From: an uncultured Clostridium sp.
GTDB taxonomy: Bacteria; Bacillota; Clostridia; Clostridiales; Clostridiaceae
Assembly (NCBI GenBank): GCA_934746785.1
Contig: CAKVFO010000040.1
Location: 1 to 23,943, forward strand
Length of the DNA stretch: 23,943 nt
Direction: 5' to 3'
The translations under genes and the position numbers were made by a program. Under the pieces are notes generated by a model. That model had not been told where the DNA came from and ran no database searches. It saw only the letters and a program-made list of their open reading frames with translations. Positions 16,184 to 23,943 of this stretch are shown piece after piece (within the stretch, counting starts at the first letter, position 1; each line of letters starts with the position of its first letter).

Positions 16184-16238
16184 TAACATTTTTAACAGAT
16201 TTTAATATTTCTTTTATTTGTTTATATTTATAACGTTA

Positions 16239-16253
16239 ATGTAATGTTTACAT
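16239..16253. repeat. 15-bp perfect palindrome in the adhE/patatin spacer
   Basis: ATGTAA-TGT-TTACAT, directly next to the 8-bp palindrome TAACGTTA (16231-16238). It lies about 55 bp upstream of the adhE -35. A regulator-binding site is possible, but in such AT-rich DNA short palindromes also arise by chance. Confidence 0.35.
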
Positions 16254-16334
16254 AGTATTTTAAAGAAAATTCTTTTACATTTTATCTCATTTTTTTCATG
16301 AAATATATTGAAAATTATAATATATATCACTTTA

Positions 16335-16355
16335 ATTGTTAGGTATTTTAACAAT
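16335..16355. promoter_or_regulatory. Rex-like palindrome between adhE and patatin gene
   Basis: A perfect 7-7-7 inverted repeat, ATTGTTA then a 7-base spacer then TAACAAT. It resembles the clostridial Rex operator (TTGTTAA-4-TTAACAA) but is one base longer between the half sites. It lies about 150 bp upstream of the adhE -35 and 22 bp upstream of the patatin -35. Confidence 0.45.
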
Positions 16356-16376
16356 CTTTTATATAAGGTTTGTTAT

Positions 16377-16405
16377 TTGTTTTCCCACCTTTACTGTTGT
16401 ATAAT
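16377..16405 (+). promoter_or_regulatory. Promoter of the patatin-like gene
   Basis: TTGTTT (16377-16382) and a perfect TATAAT (16400-16405) with a 17-bp spacer. AGGAGG lies just before ATG 16439. Confidence 0.7.
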
Positions 16406-16438
16406 TTTTCTTGTAAAAAAAATAATTAGGAGGATAAT

Positions 16439-17281
16439 ATGCCAAGTTTAATATTAGAAGGAGGAACTTTTAGGCCTATTTTTAGTGCTGGAGTTATGGA
16501 TGCCCTTTTAGATAACAATATAATATTCCCATACTGTATTGGAGTATCTGCTGGAATAACAAATGGAGTATCATATATTTCAAAACAATATAAACGTAAC
16601 TTAGAGGTATTACAAAACTACAGATTAGATAAACGATATTTAGGAATCAGGAACTTTTTCAAATGCAAAAGCATATTTGGATTAGATTTTGTATTTGATG
16701 AAATTCCCAACAAACTTAATCCCTTTGACATGGAGACATACAATCAATATCAAGGTAAAGTTATTGCTGGTGTTACAAATGCTCTTACAGGTAAAACAGA
16801 ATACATGGACTTAAAATATTTAGATGACAAATGCCTGCCTCTTAGAGCTACTTGTGCTATACCTATATTCTTTCCACCTATAAAAATTAAGAATAATTTT
16901 TATTATGATGGAGGTATATGTGATCCAATACCAATAAAAAAGGCAATTGAAGATGGTAACAATAAACACTTAATTGTATTAACACGACCTAAAGAATATA
17001 GAAAAGAACTTTCAAGAGGTAATATATTTGCTTCTAAAGTTCTAAAAAATAAATATCCAAATTTAGTAGAACCTCTGCTTAATAGACATAATTTATATAA
17101 CGATACAGTTCGTTTTTGTGAAGAATTAGAAAAAGAAGGTAAGGCAGTAATAATACGTCCTGATGCATCTCAGGCAATTGAAAGTTTTGAAAAAGATATA
17201 AAAAAATTAGAAAAAGGCTGGCAAGATGGATATAATAGTGCTATTGCTAAGCTTGATGAAATAAAAAAATTATTTATATAG
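16439..17281 (+). CDS. Patatin-like phospholipase family protein
   Basis: A 280-residue cytosolic Ser-Asp dyad hydrolase of the bacterial patatin family. The nucleophile elbow is GVSAG (S37) and the aspartate is in YYDGG (D157), followed by DPIPI. The family's glycine-rich oxyanion loop, normally GGGxRG, reads EGGTFRPI here (residues 7-14), so two glycines are replaced. ATCAIPIFFPPIKI matches the family's ASxAxPxxFPPV region. No signal peptide or membrane segment. It has its own promoter (16377-16405), divergent from adhE. Substrate unknown; family members hydrolyse lipid acyl esters. C-terminal third is charged and helical. Confidence 0.88.
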   Translation: MPSLILEGGTFRPIFSAGVMDALLDNNIIFPYCIGVSAGITNGVSYISKQYKRNLEVLQNYRLDKRYLGIRNFFKCKSIFGLDFVFDEIPNKLNPFDMETYNQYQGKVIAGVTNALTGKTEYMDLKYLDDKCLPLRATCAIPIFFPPIKIKNNFYYDGGICDPIPIKKAIEDGNNKHLIVLTRPKEYRKELSRGNIFASKVLKNKYPNLVEPLLNRHNLYNDTVRFCEELEKEGKAVIIRPDASQAIESFEKDIKKLEKGWQDGYNSAIAKLDEIKKLFI

Positions 17282-17287
17282 AAAATG

Positions 17288-17340
17288 GACTGTTGCACTA
17301 TAGTTAAATTAAATTCAATTTAACTATCTGTGCAACAGCC
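17288..17340. terminator. Strong hairpin between converging patatin and YibE/F genes
   Basis: CTGTTGCAC (17290-17298) and GTGCAACAG (17330-17338) with an inner ATAGTTAAATT/AATTTAACTAT stem. More than 20 paired bases in the gap between convergent stops. U tails are weak on both sides (CCCCTTCTTT and TCCATTTTC). Confidence 0.75.
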
Positions 17341-17346
17341 CCTTCT

Positions 17347-18495
17347 TTAATTTCTACTTACTATTTTTGAAGCAATATAAGCAGTCACTGGTACAGCTAG
17401 TATTATACCTAAGCTACCTGATATGCCTTGAAGTATTTCTATAGCAATCAAGTCAGTATTCATAAGTTGGTTATATGGTATTCCAAAAGAATATATCAAA
17501 AGCATTAAATTCAATGAAGAACCAGTAAAAGCTAATATTAATGTATTAGCCATAGTTCCCATAGCATCCTTACCTATATTCATTCCTGATATAAACAGCT
17601 CTTTCCACTTAAGCTTCTTATCAACAATATGAATTTCATTTATAGAAGAAGCTATAGACATAGCAACATCCATAACAGCACCTAAGGCCGATAATAAAAC
17701 TCCACATATTAATAGGCCCTTTATCTTCAAGCGACCATCACCTGATACTAACAGAAGTGATTCAGCCTGTTCCATATTAAATCCTGTAATATGAACCAAT
17801 CTACCTACTATATATGTAAATACCCCTGAAATTAATACTCCTGACACTGTTCCAATAATAGCAGCTAATGTCTTAGAACTTGTACCATCAATAATAATTA
17901 AGGAAACAACTGCAGTTATAGATACTATAAATATGGTTACTAATACAGGAGAATATCCCCTCATTATCAAAGGTATTAATATAAAAAATATACTTATCAT
18001 TGTATATATAAGCCCAACCATTGCCTTTATCCCCTTTTTACCGCCTATAACACATAATACAATCAAAAACGCAATAATAAAGCCATACAATATTGGTGCT
18101 CTATTATAATTGTAAACTGAAAATTCATAACTGCCATTTTCTTTTGTATCTACTCTAGCAATTATCTTATCCCCATTCTTTACTACTACATTATGAAGAG
18201 CACTTACATAATTATTTATAGTACATTGTTCATCCTTATGTTCACCACTTTTTATCTTAATAGTTATTCGTTGATCTCCAGTCATAATATTTTCAATGTT
18301 TTCATCTGTACTCAAATTATTTTCTTCAACATCTATAACTTCTGCTTTTACATATTTTACAGATTTATCTGCAGAATTACTTCCTGGATTATTTATATTT
18401 GCATATCCTATTAAAGAAGCAAAAATAATCCCTAAAATAACAAATGAAAAAACTTTAATCTTTAATTGTTTATCAATTTTCACTTTACCTGTCAT
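17347..18495 (-). CDS. YibE/F family membrane protein
   Basis: A 382-residue integral membrane protein. The N-terminal helix (about 13-31) is followed by an extracytoplasmic beta-rich domain (about 45-125), then seven or so helices. Typical YibE/F features are FIIAFLIVLCVIGGKKGIKA, the GLLICGVLLSALGAVMDVAM helix and the SGMNIGKDAMGTMANTLILA motif. The biochemical function of the family is not established; it is presumed to be a transporter-like protein. GGGGAAG precedes the ATG. It follows the PHP surface-protein gene by only 58 bp on the same strand, with a hairpin between them. Confidence 0.88.
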   Translation of the reverse strand: MTGKVKIDKQLKIKVFSFVILGIIFASLIGYANINNPGSNSADKSVKYVKAEVIDVEENNLSTDENIENIMTGDQRITIKIKSGEHKDEQCTINNYVSALHNVVVKNGDKIIARVDTKENGSYEFSVYNYNRAPILYGFIIAFLIVLCVIGGKKGIKAMVGLIYTMISIFFILIPLIMRGYSPVLVTIFIVSITAVVSLIIIDGTSSKTLAAIIGTVSGVLISGVFTYIVGRLVHITGFNMEQAESLLLVSGDGRLKIKGLLICGVLLSALGAVMDVAMSIASSINEIHIVDKKLKWKELFISGMNIGKDAMGTMANTLILAFTGSSLNLMLLIYSFGIPYNQLMNTDLIAIEILQGISGSLGIILAVPVTAYIASKIVSRN

Positions 18496-18524
18496 TATTC
18501 TTCCCCGCTATAACTTGTATTTTT

Positions 18525-18550
18525 AAAGGGCTGTTTTACAACAGCCCTTT
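18525..18550 (-). terminator. Hairpin after the PHP surface-protein gene
   Basis: AAAGGGCTGTT (18525-18535) and AACAGCCCTTT (18540-18550), perfect 11-bp arms with a 4-base loop, a few bases beyond the stop codon. No long U tract follows on the minus strand, so read-through into YibE/F may occur. Confidence 0.6.
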
Positions 18551-18553
18551 AAT

Positions 18554-21500
18554 TTAAGCTTTTATTTTCTTTCTAGTTTTTACAACAACGCATAATGATA
18601 ATAATGAAATTATAGTTATTAAATCAATACCATAATCTCCCGTCTTAGTAGATGTGCTATTAGTATTTTGATCATTATTATCTGTTACATCATCCCCGTT
18701 ATTGTTTCCAGTATTATTACTATTGTTGTTTTCACCAGCATTTCCATCTCGATATTGATCTTGTGATGGCTTATCTTCTGAAGGAGTATCTTGCGATGGC
18801 TTATCTACTTTTACAATTTCAGATCTATCTCTTACTCTCATTCTTGGTCCATCAGGATCATAAGATATAAGTCCAATAGCACTTACTTCTTTACCTTCTA
18901 CTATTAACTCTTCTAAATTTGTAGCAGAATCAGAAGCATTAATATATCCATCAATAAATACCTTAGCTTCTACACCGCTTCCATCATTAATCATAAAATA
19001 CGATACTATTCCATTTTCTAAATAAACCTTACTTACTTTTCCCGAAACCTTAGCTAAAAGTCCACCATTAGTTTCATAATCCATAGCTTCTTTAGCACTT
19101 AACTTCTTAGGTTCTACTTTATTAATAGATTCATCTGTAACTTCTACATCTATTACTCTTAATTCTAAATCTCCTAAGTATCCATCTAAAGTACCAGTAA
19201 CTGCAACCTTTTGTCCCAACTTAATTCCATATTGATTTATAGGAAATATATTAATTCCACCTGTTTCATCTTGTACATAAATAGTATCAAAGAAAGCATT
19301 TCCACTTTCTGTTCCTGCAGTTACAGTTCCTTCTACCTTATAAACATCCCCCATATTACCTTTACGTACATCTGCAACCTTAGTTATAGGCACTTGTTTC
19401 TTTACTGAATTAACAAGATTTTTAGCAATTGTATAGTTACTATATTGTAAATCTCCAGCATTATCAAGAGCTGCTTTCACCTCATAATTTGACAAGAACA
19501 CAGTTCCACTAATAAGCATATTTCCGCCACCTTGTAGCTTTTCAGAAGCTAAAGCAACAACTTCCCCCTTAGGAATTGATACACCTTCTAAATTCTTATT
19601 AGAATCAAATGAGTAAGTTGTATCATGTCCCTTTACAAGCCATGAACTCTTTCCGGCTCTAACAGCTTCTTCATCAAGAGCTACTGAACATCCACTATAG
19701 AAACTATAAGTTTGTTCTAAAGCCACATTATTTAAATAAGGAGATTCCATATTATAATTTGTAAATTGTAATCTATATTTTTGATTTGAATACTTTTCAT
19801 CATCTACTACTTCATCATTATTTATTCTTGAAGTTGCACCTATTCCTTTTAACAACTTATTTAATTGAGTAGATGTTTGATAATTATCTTTCCCATCTTG
19901 ATAATCAGCTAACCCTGAAACTACTAAATTTCCACCATTATCAACATAATCTTTAACCATATTTATAAAGTCATCACTAAATTCTTGTGGCTTATATCCA
20001 TCTTTAGCCTTCTTAGCTGGTGCAGTTATTATTAATAAATTTGCATTCTTAAGCATATCTTCAGTTATTTTTTCTTTTTCAATATGAACTTTAACGCCTT
20101 CTTCAGCTGCTATTGCACTAAAGTTTGCCATACTTCCCGAATAATAACCTGACACATAATCATTAGCATGAGTTCCATCAATAACAACATTTGTAACTAT
20201 AGATGGATCCGTAACACTTAACTTGAGCACATCGTTATAAACTTTTTCCACACCATCTATAACAGCTGTAACTTCAACATCTATGTTATAGTTTCCAGCC
20301 ATCTCTGGTATATATTCAAAAGTATAATTTTTTGTACTTAATGAAGATACAATTCCAAAATCTTTTGAAGAATTAATAACTTGTCCATTTACTGAGTATT
20401 TAATACTCTTAACTTCCATATCCTTAGATTCATTATTATATAATTCTGAAGTTATTCTCATACTTTCACCCTTAACTGGAAGCTCTGCATCAGAAGTTGT
20501 TTTATTTACTCCAGCCTTATCTACTTCACCAATCCATACTGGTGCTGTAACGGCTATATCTTTATCTTCTTCATCAACTCTAATATAATAGTAAGAATAG
20601 TCTGCTGGAAGCTCAAAACTAAAGTCACCTTTTGAATCATTTATTTCTTTAGCAACTAATTCTTTTCCACCATTAACAATTACCTTAACTGTATTAATCT
20701 TTTCTCCGTCTGGATCTTCAACACTACCTTTTATGTTAACACTTGATGGTTTTTCAGACATAATTGTTCCCATAACTTCATCATTTAAAGTATAATTAAC
20801 CTTTAAATTTGCATCTTCTGTAGCATATGTCCTTCTATTTCTCATGGCATCATATAAGTTATCACGAGTTAAACTATCAGCTAATAAAACTGTACGTGCT
20901 GTATTAGCATCTCCCCATTTACCTTTATGATTATCTTGATTATTAGATGGTGCTACATGCCACCCCTTATCAAGGGCTCTTGTATAGTATTGATATGATG
21001 GAAAATATCCATTAGTTCCAATTTCACCTTCACCATTACCAACTTCAACAAGATTTATTAAACTATCTATTTCAGGATCATAATTTGCAAAATCATTAAA
21101 ATCTCCAAATGTAGTTCCTGGATGATTAAATTGAGAAATTGACTGACTAGCCTTTTTTATGCTTTATAGTAATTTTCTAAAGCTTGAGAAGTTTTATAAT
21201 CCGCTTGATTACGACTTTGAAATCCATCTGTATTAAATGTATTGATGTGTCCAATTCCATTTGACCAAGTCATTTCATAACCATATATAGCAACAAAATC
21301 TTCTTTTGTATACTTATCTGCTGCTGCTTTTCCTTGATTAAACTTTTCACTTTTTGAGCCATCTAATATGTCAGATTCAACATCATTATCAAACCAATTC
21401 GAATGGTCTGTTACTGCTTCAAAATCTAGTCCTGGCACCTTCGATGCATGCGTATAAGCATCATCAATTGTTCCTGCACCATCTGATAAATTTGTATGTG

Positions 21501-22638
21501 AATGTAATTGCCCAAAGTATGCTGTATAATTTTCATTTTCCTTTAATGAGTAATTAAAAGTTGTTTCATTACTATCAATTAATCCTTCACAAGCAGCTTT
21601 AGCAATAACCTTTTGAGGTAATTTATTTATAGAAAAACCTTCTTTATATTCATTCCACGTAGCTCCTTCATCCAATGAATAGAAAATTTTAGAACCTACT
21701 GTAGCAGAGCTTAATTCAACTTTAGTACCTTCTTTTATACTTCCTCCATTAGGGGATGCACTTACTGCTGAAACTTGACCTTGAGTATATGTATATGTTA
21801 TTTTAACACTTGAAGTTAATCCAGCTTTTTCAGCATAAGCTACTAAGGTTGCTGGAAGTGTAGTAAGTTTGGGTTTATTATTTTCATTATAAACCGTATA
21901 TTCTGAATTGTTTATTGAATATTTTATAACTGCATCTTTTGTATCACAACTTAAAGAAACTTCTTGCCCTAAAGCAACTGCGCTTCCACTTGCAATATCA
22001 GCTTCTACTCCATTTACAGTTGTGTCATTTTTAACTGGAGAGCCTGAAACACAAATACTATTAATATTTGTAACGCCTCCCTTTGCTACTTCCCCATTTT
22101 TATAAGTTTTATTACTTGTCATAACAAATCTTACTCTAAGATTATCCATATCTTCTGCTGCTTTTGGTAAGGTTATATCTTTCATATAATTACTTAGAGT
22201 TGTATTTGTAATTTTATATTCACTATTAGGAACATCATTCCACTTAACTCCATCACTGCTGTATATCACTTTAAACTCTGATGGTCCTGTGCCAGATGAT
22301 CTAGTTTTAGCTGAAAGTTTTAAATCACCATATCCTTTAGTTGAAAAATTAATTTCCCAGTACTTATTGTTTGCACCATTCTCCCATCCTGATGCTTTCA
22401 CACTTCCCGACGCGAAAGAAAGTGCTTGTTCATCAAATGTAGTCAACATAGCTCCTTCTTTATTAACTCCACTTGTTGCTGGTATTTTAGTAACATTATT
22501 AGCTTCGCTTATATCCCAGCTAACAATTTCTTGAACTATAGCTGATTTAGTTTGAACTATTCCCGTATTAAAAATCAAACTAAAAGCCATTACTAAAATC
22601 AATAAATTAGCAACTACCTTCCTTTTCCTAACTTCCAT
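18554..22638 (-). pseudogene. Frameshifted secreted PHP/CehA-type phosphoesterase surface protein
   Basis: One gene of about 1361 codons, broken near 21157. Part one (22638-21157, 493 aa): signal peptide to about 30, carbohydrate-binding-like domain about 36-200, two chitobiase-C-terminal-like repeats about 205-365, then the PHP domain with H379, H381 (QLHSHTNLSDGAG) and D411-H412 (TDHSN). It stops at TAA 21157-21159. The next frame continues without interruption from 21156: KASQSISQFNHPGTTFGDF, then NNQDNHKGKWGDAN, the rest of the PHP/CehA fold. Beyond 20845 come Ig-like regions, a class I glutamine-amidotransferase-like fold (VVIDGTHANDYVSGYYSG), OB-fold-like repeats, a PSQD/N-rich linker, STKTGDY, a hydrophobic helix and KTRKKIKA. 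One missing base before the A6 run (GCA T-A AAA AAG) explains the break. GGGGG lies 9 bases before the ATG. Confidence 0.85.
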
Positions 22639-22718
22639 TAATAATGTCCCCCTTATCTTTTACTTAAGCAATATATAAATATAATGCTTTAAAGAAATTT
22701 ATATTATATTTATTTTAC

Positions 22719-22751
22719 TTTTGTGTATATTAGTGTATTATATTCACAAAA
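22719..22751. repeat. Inverted repeat in the PHP gene leader
   Basis: TTTTGTG (22719-22725) and CACAAAA (22745-22751) with a 19-base AT-rich spacer, inside the predicted 150-base leader of the PHP gene. It could be an operator or RNA stem; no known motif recognised. Confidence 0.35.
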
Positions 22752-22791
22752 ATAATATAAATAACATTATAACGATTAACTATCTAATATT

Positions 22792-22820
22792 ATTTTATTA
22801 TCCATTATTTTCAAAGTCAA
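22792..22820 (-). promoter_or_regulatory. Promoter of the PHP surface-protein gene
   Basis: TTGACT (22820-22815) and TAAAAT (22797-22792) with a 17-bp spacer on the minus strand. Transcription from about 22785 gives an unusually long leader of about 150 bases. Confidence 0.65.
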
Positions 22821-22865
22821 TGTTTTTACACTTTTTTGTCGTTTATCGTTCAGGGTCTAAAAATT

Positions 22866-23417
22866 TTATATATTTTTAGCTAAAATATATCTTCTTAAGC
22901 CCCCATACTTTAATTTTTCTAATCGCACTTTGTACCCTAAATCATAAAAAGTTTTTAAACTATATATATTTTCAGGATGAACAGTTACTGCTATTAATTT
23001 ATTTTTCCTTAATAAAGCTATCTTTTCTAATTCCGTACATATTGTTTTTTGAAGATTATTCCCTCTATACATTTCATGAACTAGAGTAGCTTCAATCTGT
23101 CCAACCTTTAACAAATATTCCTTATTAATCTTTAAATCATATCCATAATTATCTTCTTCATATCCCCATTCCACATAGACCCCTATTGCTATTAAACTAT
23201 CATCATTTAGAACACACCCAACTATCTTGCCATTTTTAGTGAGTTGAATATAAAATTCTTCTTTACTAGTTGAAGAATACCATTCCTTATATGTAAGTCC
23301 TCTATTTATTTCTTCTTGAAGATTCATTATTTTCTCTATGTAACTCTCATCTAATATTTTTATTTGCCCCATAACATTTCTGCCATCTTTTCTTTTTAAC
23401 TTAACATCTATATTCAT
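22866..23417 (-). CDS. GNAT-type N-acetyltransferase
   Basis: A 183-residue cytosolic protein with the GNAT layout. The central strand and acetyl-CoA loop are GQIEATLVHEMYRGNNLQKT (about residues 107-126), where HEMYRGNNLQ replaces the usual R/Q-x-x-G-x-G/A. Then comes the KLIAVTVHPENIYSLKTFYD block (138-157), matching the family's V.P.N..s...Y...Gf segment, and LGYKVRLEKLKYGG. Substrate unknown. A GGAGG site lies 12 bases upstream of ATG 23417, a little far; an in-frame ATG at codon 16 (MGQIKILDES) is a less likely start. Monocistronic as far as can be seen. Confidence 0.82.
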   Translation of the reverse strand: MNIDVKLKRKDGRNVMGQIKILDESYIEKIMNLQEEINRGLTYKEWYSSTSKEEFYIQLTKNGKIVGCVLNDDSLIAIGVYVEWGYEEDNYGYDLKINKEYLLKVGQIEATLVHEMYRGNNLQKTICTELEKIALLRKNKLIAVTVHPENIYSLKTFYDLGYKVRLEKLKYGGLRRYILAKNI

Positions 23418-23522
23418 ATATAGTCTAATCCTCCAAAATATATTTATTTACCAGCTTACATACGAGAAACCCAGTAATAATTAGTGCTTACTCTCAAAAA
23501 TTTTTTTAATTTCCTATACGTC

Positions 23523-23568
23523 AAAAAAGAAGTTTTTCATTTTTAATAATTAATAAAAAAACTTCTTT
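23523..23568 (-). terminator. Terminator of the GntR-type regulator gene
   Basis: AAAGAAGTTTTT (23526-23537) and AAAAACTTCTTT (23557-23568) form a 12-bp stem. On the minus strand T6 follows. It is about 45 bp beyond the regulator's stop. Confidence 0.8.
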
Positions 23569-23614
23569 GCTTAATTCCCATTATAATTCAATTACATTTT
23601 TTCAACATCATATC

Positions 23615-23943
23615 TTATCTTACACTTATACTTTTAAATTCAAATTTATCGCCTCTGTGACTAGCTTTTGAATACTCAAAAGGTTGTCCATTATCTAAAA
23701 AAGCTATTTGTTCTACTTGAAGTATAGGTATATTATCATCTATATTTAATTCCTTCTTCTCTAACTCGCTTCCAATTAGTGCTCTTACAGTTCTATGTGC
23801 ACTCTTTATCTTTAGCTTTAAATTTTCTTCAATATATCTATAAATAGAGCCATTTAACATATCTCTCTTTATGCCTGAAATCACATCTATAGGCATATAT
23901 GTATATTCTACAACACAGGGTTCACCATTGGCATAACGTACAC
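23615..23943 (-). CDS. GntR family regulator, UTRA domain (5' part outside window)
   Basis: The open frame continues to the right edge, so only the C-terminal 109 or so residues are present. They match the second half of a UTRA ligand-binding domain as in HutC-subfamily GntR repressors. VRYANGEPCVVEYTYMPIDV is the strand pair with the usual E.x.Y motif, followed by HRTVRALIGSELEKKELNI, DDNIPILQVEQIAFLDNGQP and FEYSKASHRGDKFEFKSISV. The winged-helix DNA-binding domain should lie outside the window. Such proteins generally bind a sugar phosphate or other small metabolite and repress neighbouring genes; the target is not visible here. Confidence 0.9.
   Translation of the reverse strand, partial: VRYANGEPCVVEYTYMPIDVISGIKRDMLNGSIYRYIEENLKLKIKSAHRTVRALIGSELEKKELNIDDNIPILQVEQIAFLDNGQPFEYSKASHRGDKFEFKSISVR

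Noticed and set aside
18554..20845. A separate gene starting at ATG 20845 (763 codons)
   Set aside because: The same frame is open back to 21156 and encodes the conserved second half of the PHP fold; there is no ribosome binding site or promoter at 20845, so it is a fragment of the upstream gene.
21151..21160. A AAA AAG, a classic -1 slippery heptamer, at the PHP gene break
   Set aside because: In the incoming frame the TAA stop comes before the heptamer and the heptamer is not in the right register, so programmed -1 slippage there cannot join the halves. A one-base loss is the simpler reading.
1..23943. Insertion sequence, prophage or CRISPR array
   Set aside because: No transposase, integrase, phage structural gene or regularly spaced repeat was seen on either strand.

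Overview
The window is AT-rich, low-GC Firmicutes chromosome. Strong AGGAGG or GGGGG ribosome binding sites, intrinsic hairpin terminators, a T-box leader, a thiamine pyrophosphate (TPP) riboswitch, and the gene set (short anaerobic-type ThiC, AdhE, YibE/F, DUF1002, DUF3783) point to Clostridium sensu stricto. A C. perfringens-like species is plausible but not proven from this sequence. No rRNA, tRNA, insertion sequence or CRISPR array was seen. Nearly all genes are on the minus strand; only the DUF1002 protein and a patatin-like protein are on the plus strand.

Layout. 1-2300: a T-box-controlled minus-strand operon, lrp-like regulator then aminotransferase, ending in an unusually long terminator hairpin. 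2380-3894: divergent DUF3783 and secreted DUF1002 genes. 3916-5767: a tight four-ORF minus-strand cluster that looks like an orphan type VII secretion (LXG/WXG) effector module. It holds a frameshifted WXG/LXG-like effector with a glycine-rich hydrophobic segment, a multi-spanning membrane protein (immunity candidate), a 27-aa mini-ORF and a DUF4176 partner. 6059-11566: a giant secreted subtilisin-like cell-envelope protease. 11785-13331: thiC with a TPP riboswitch. 13450-16077: bifunctional adhE. 16439-17281: patatin-like hydrolase. 17347-18495: YibE/F membrane protein. 18554-22638: a roughly 1361-residue secreted PHP/CehA-type surface protein broken by a one-base frameshift. 22866-23943: GNAT acetyltransferase, then the C-terminal part of a GntR/UTRA regulator that runs off the window.

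How it fits together. The two large surface proteins share a non-canonical C-terminal TKTGD sorting-like signal. Their promoters (TTTACA-17-TAAAAT and TTGACT-17-TAAAAT) and GGGGG ribosome binding sites are similar. Two genes, the effector and the PHP protein, are each one base short next to a homopolymer run (G5 and A6). This may be real inactivation, phase variation or sequence error. The most interesting unit is the 3.9-5.8 kb effector cluster: its frame breaks exactly at the entrance to the glycine-rich membrane segment, at a G tract that could switch.
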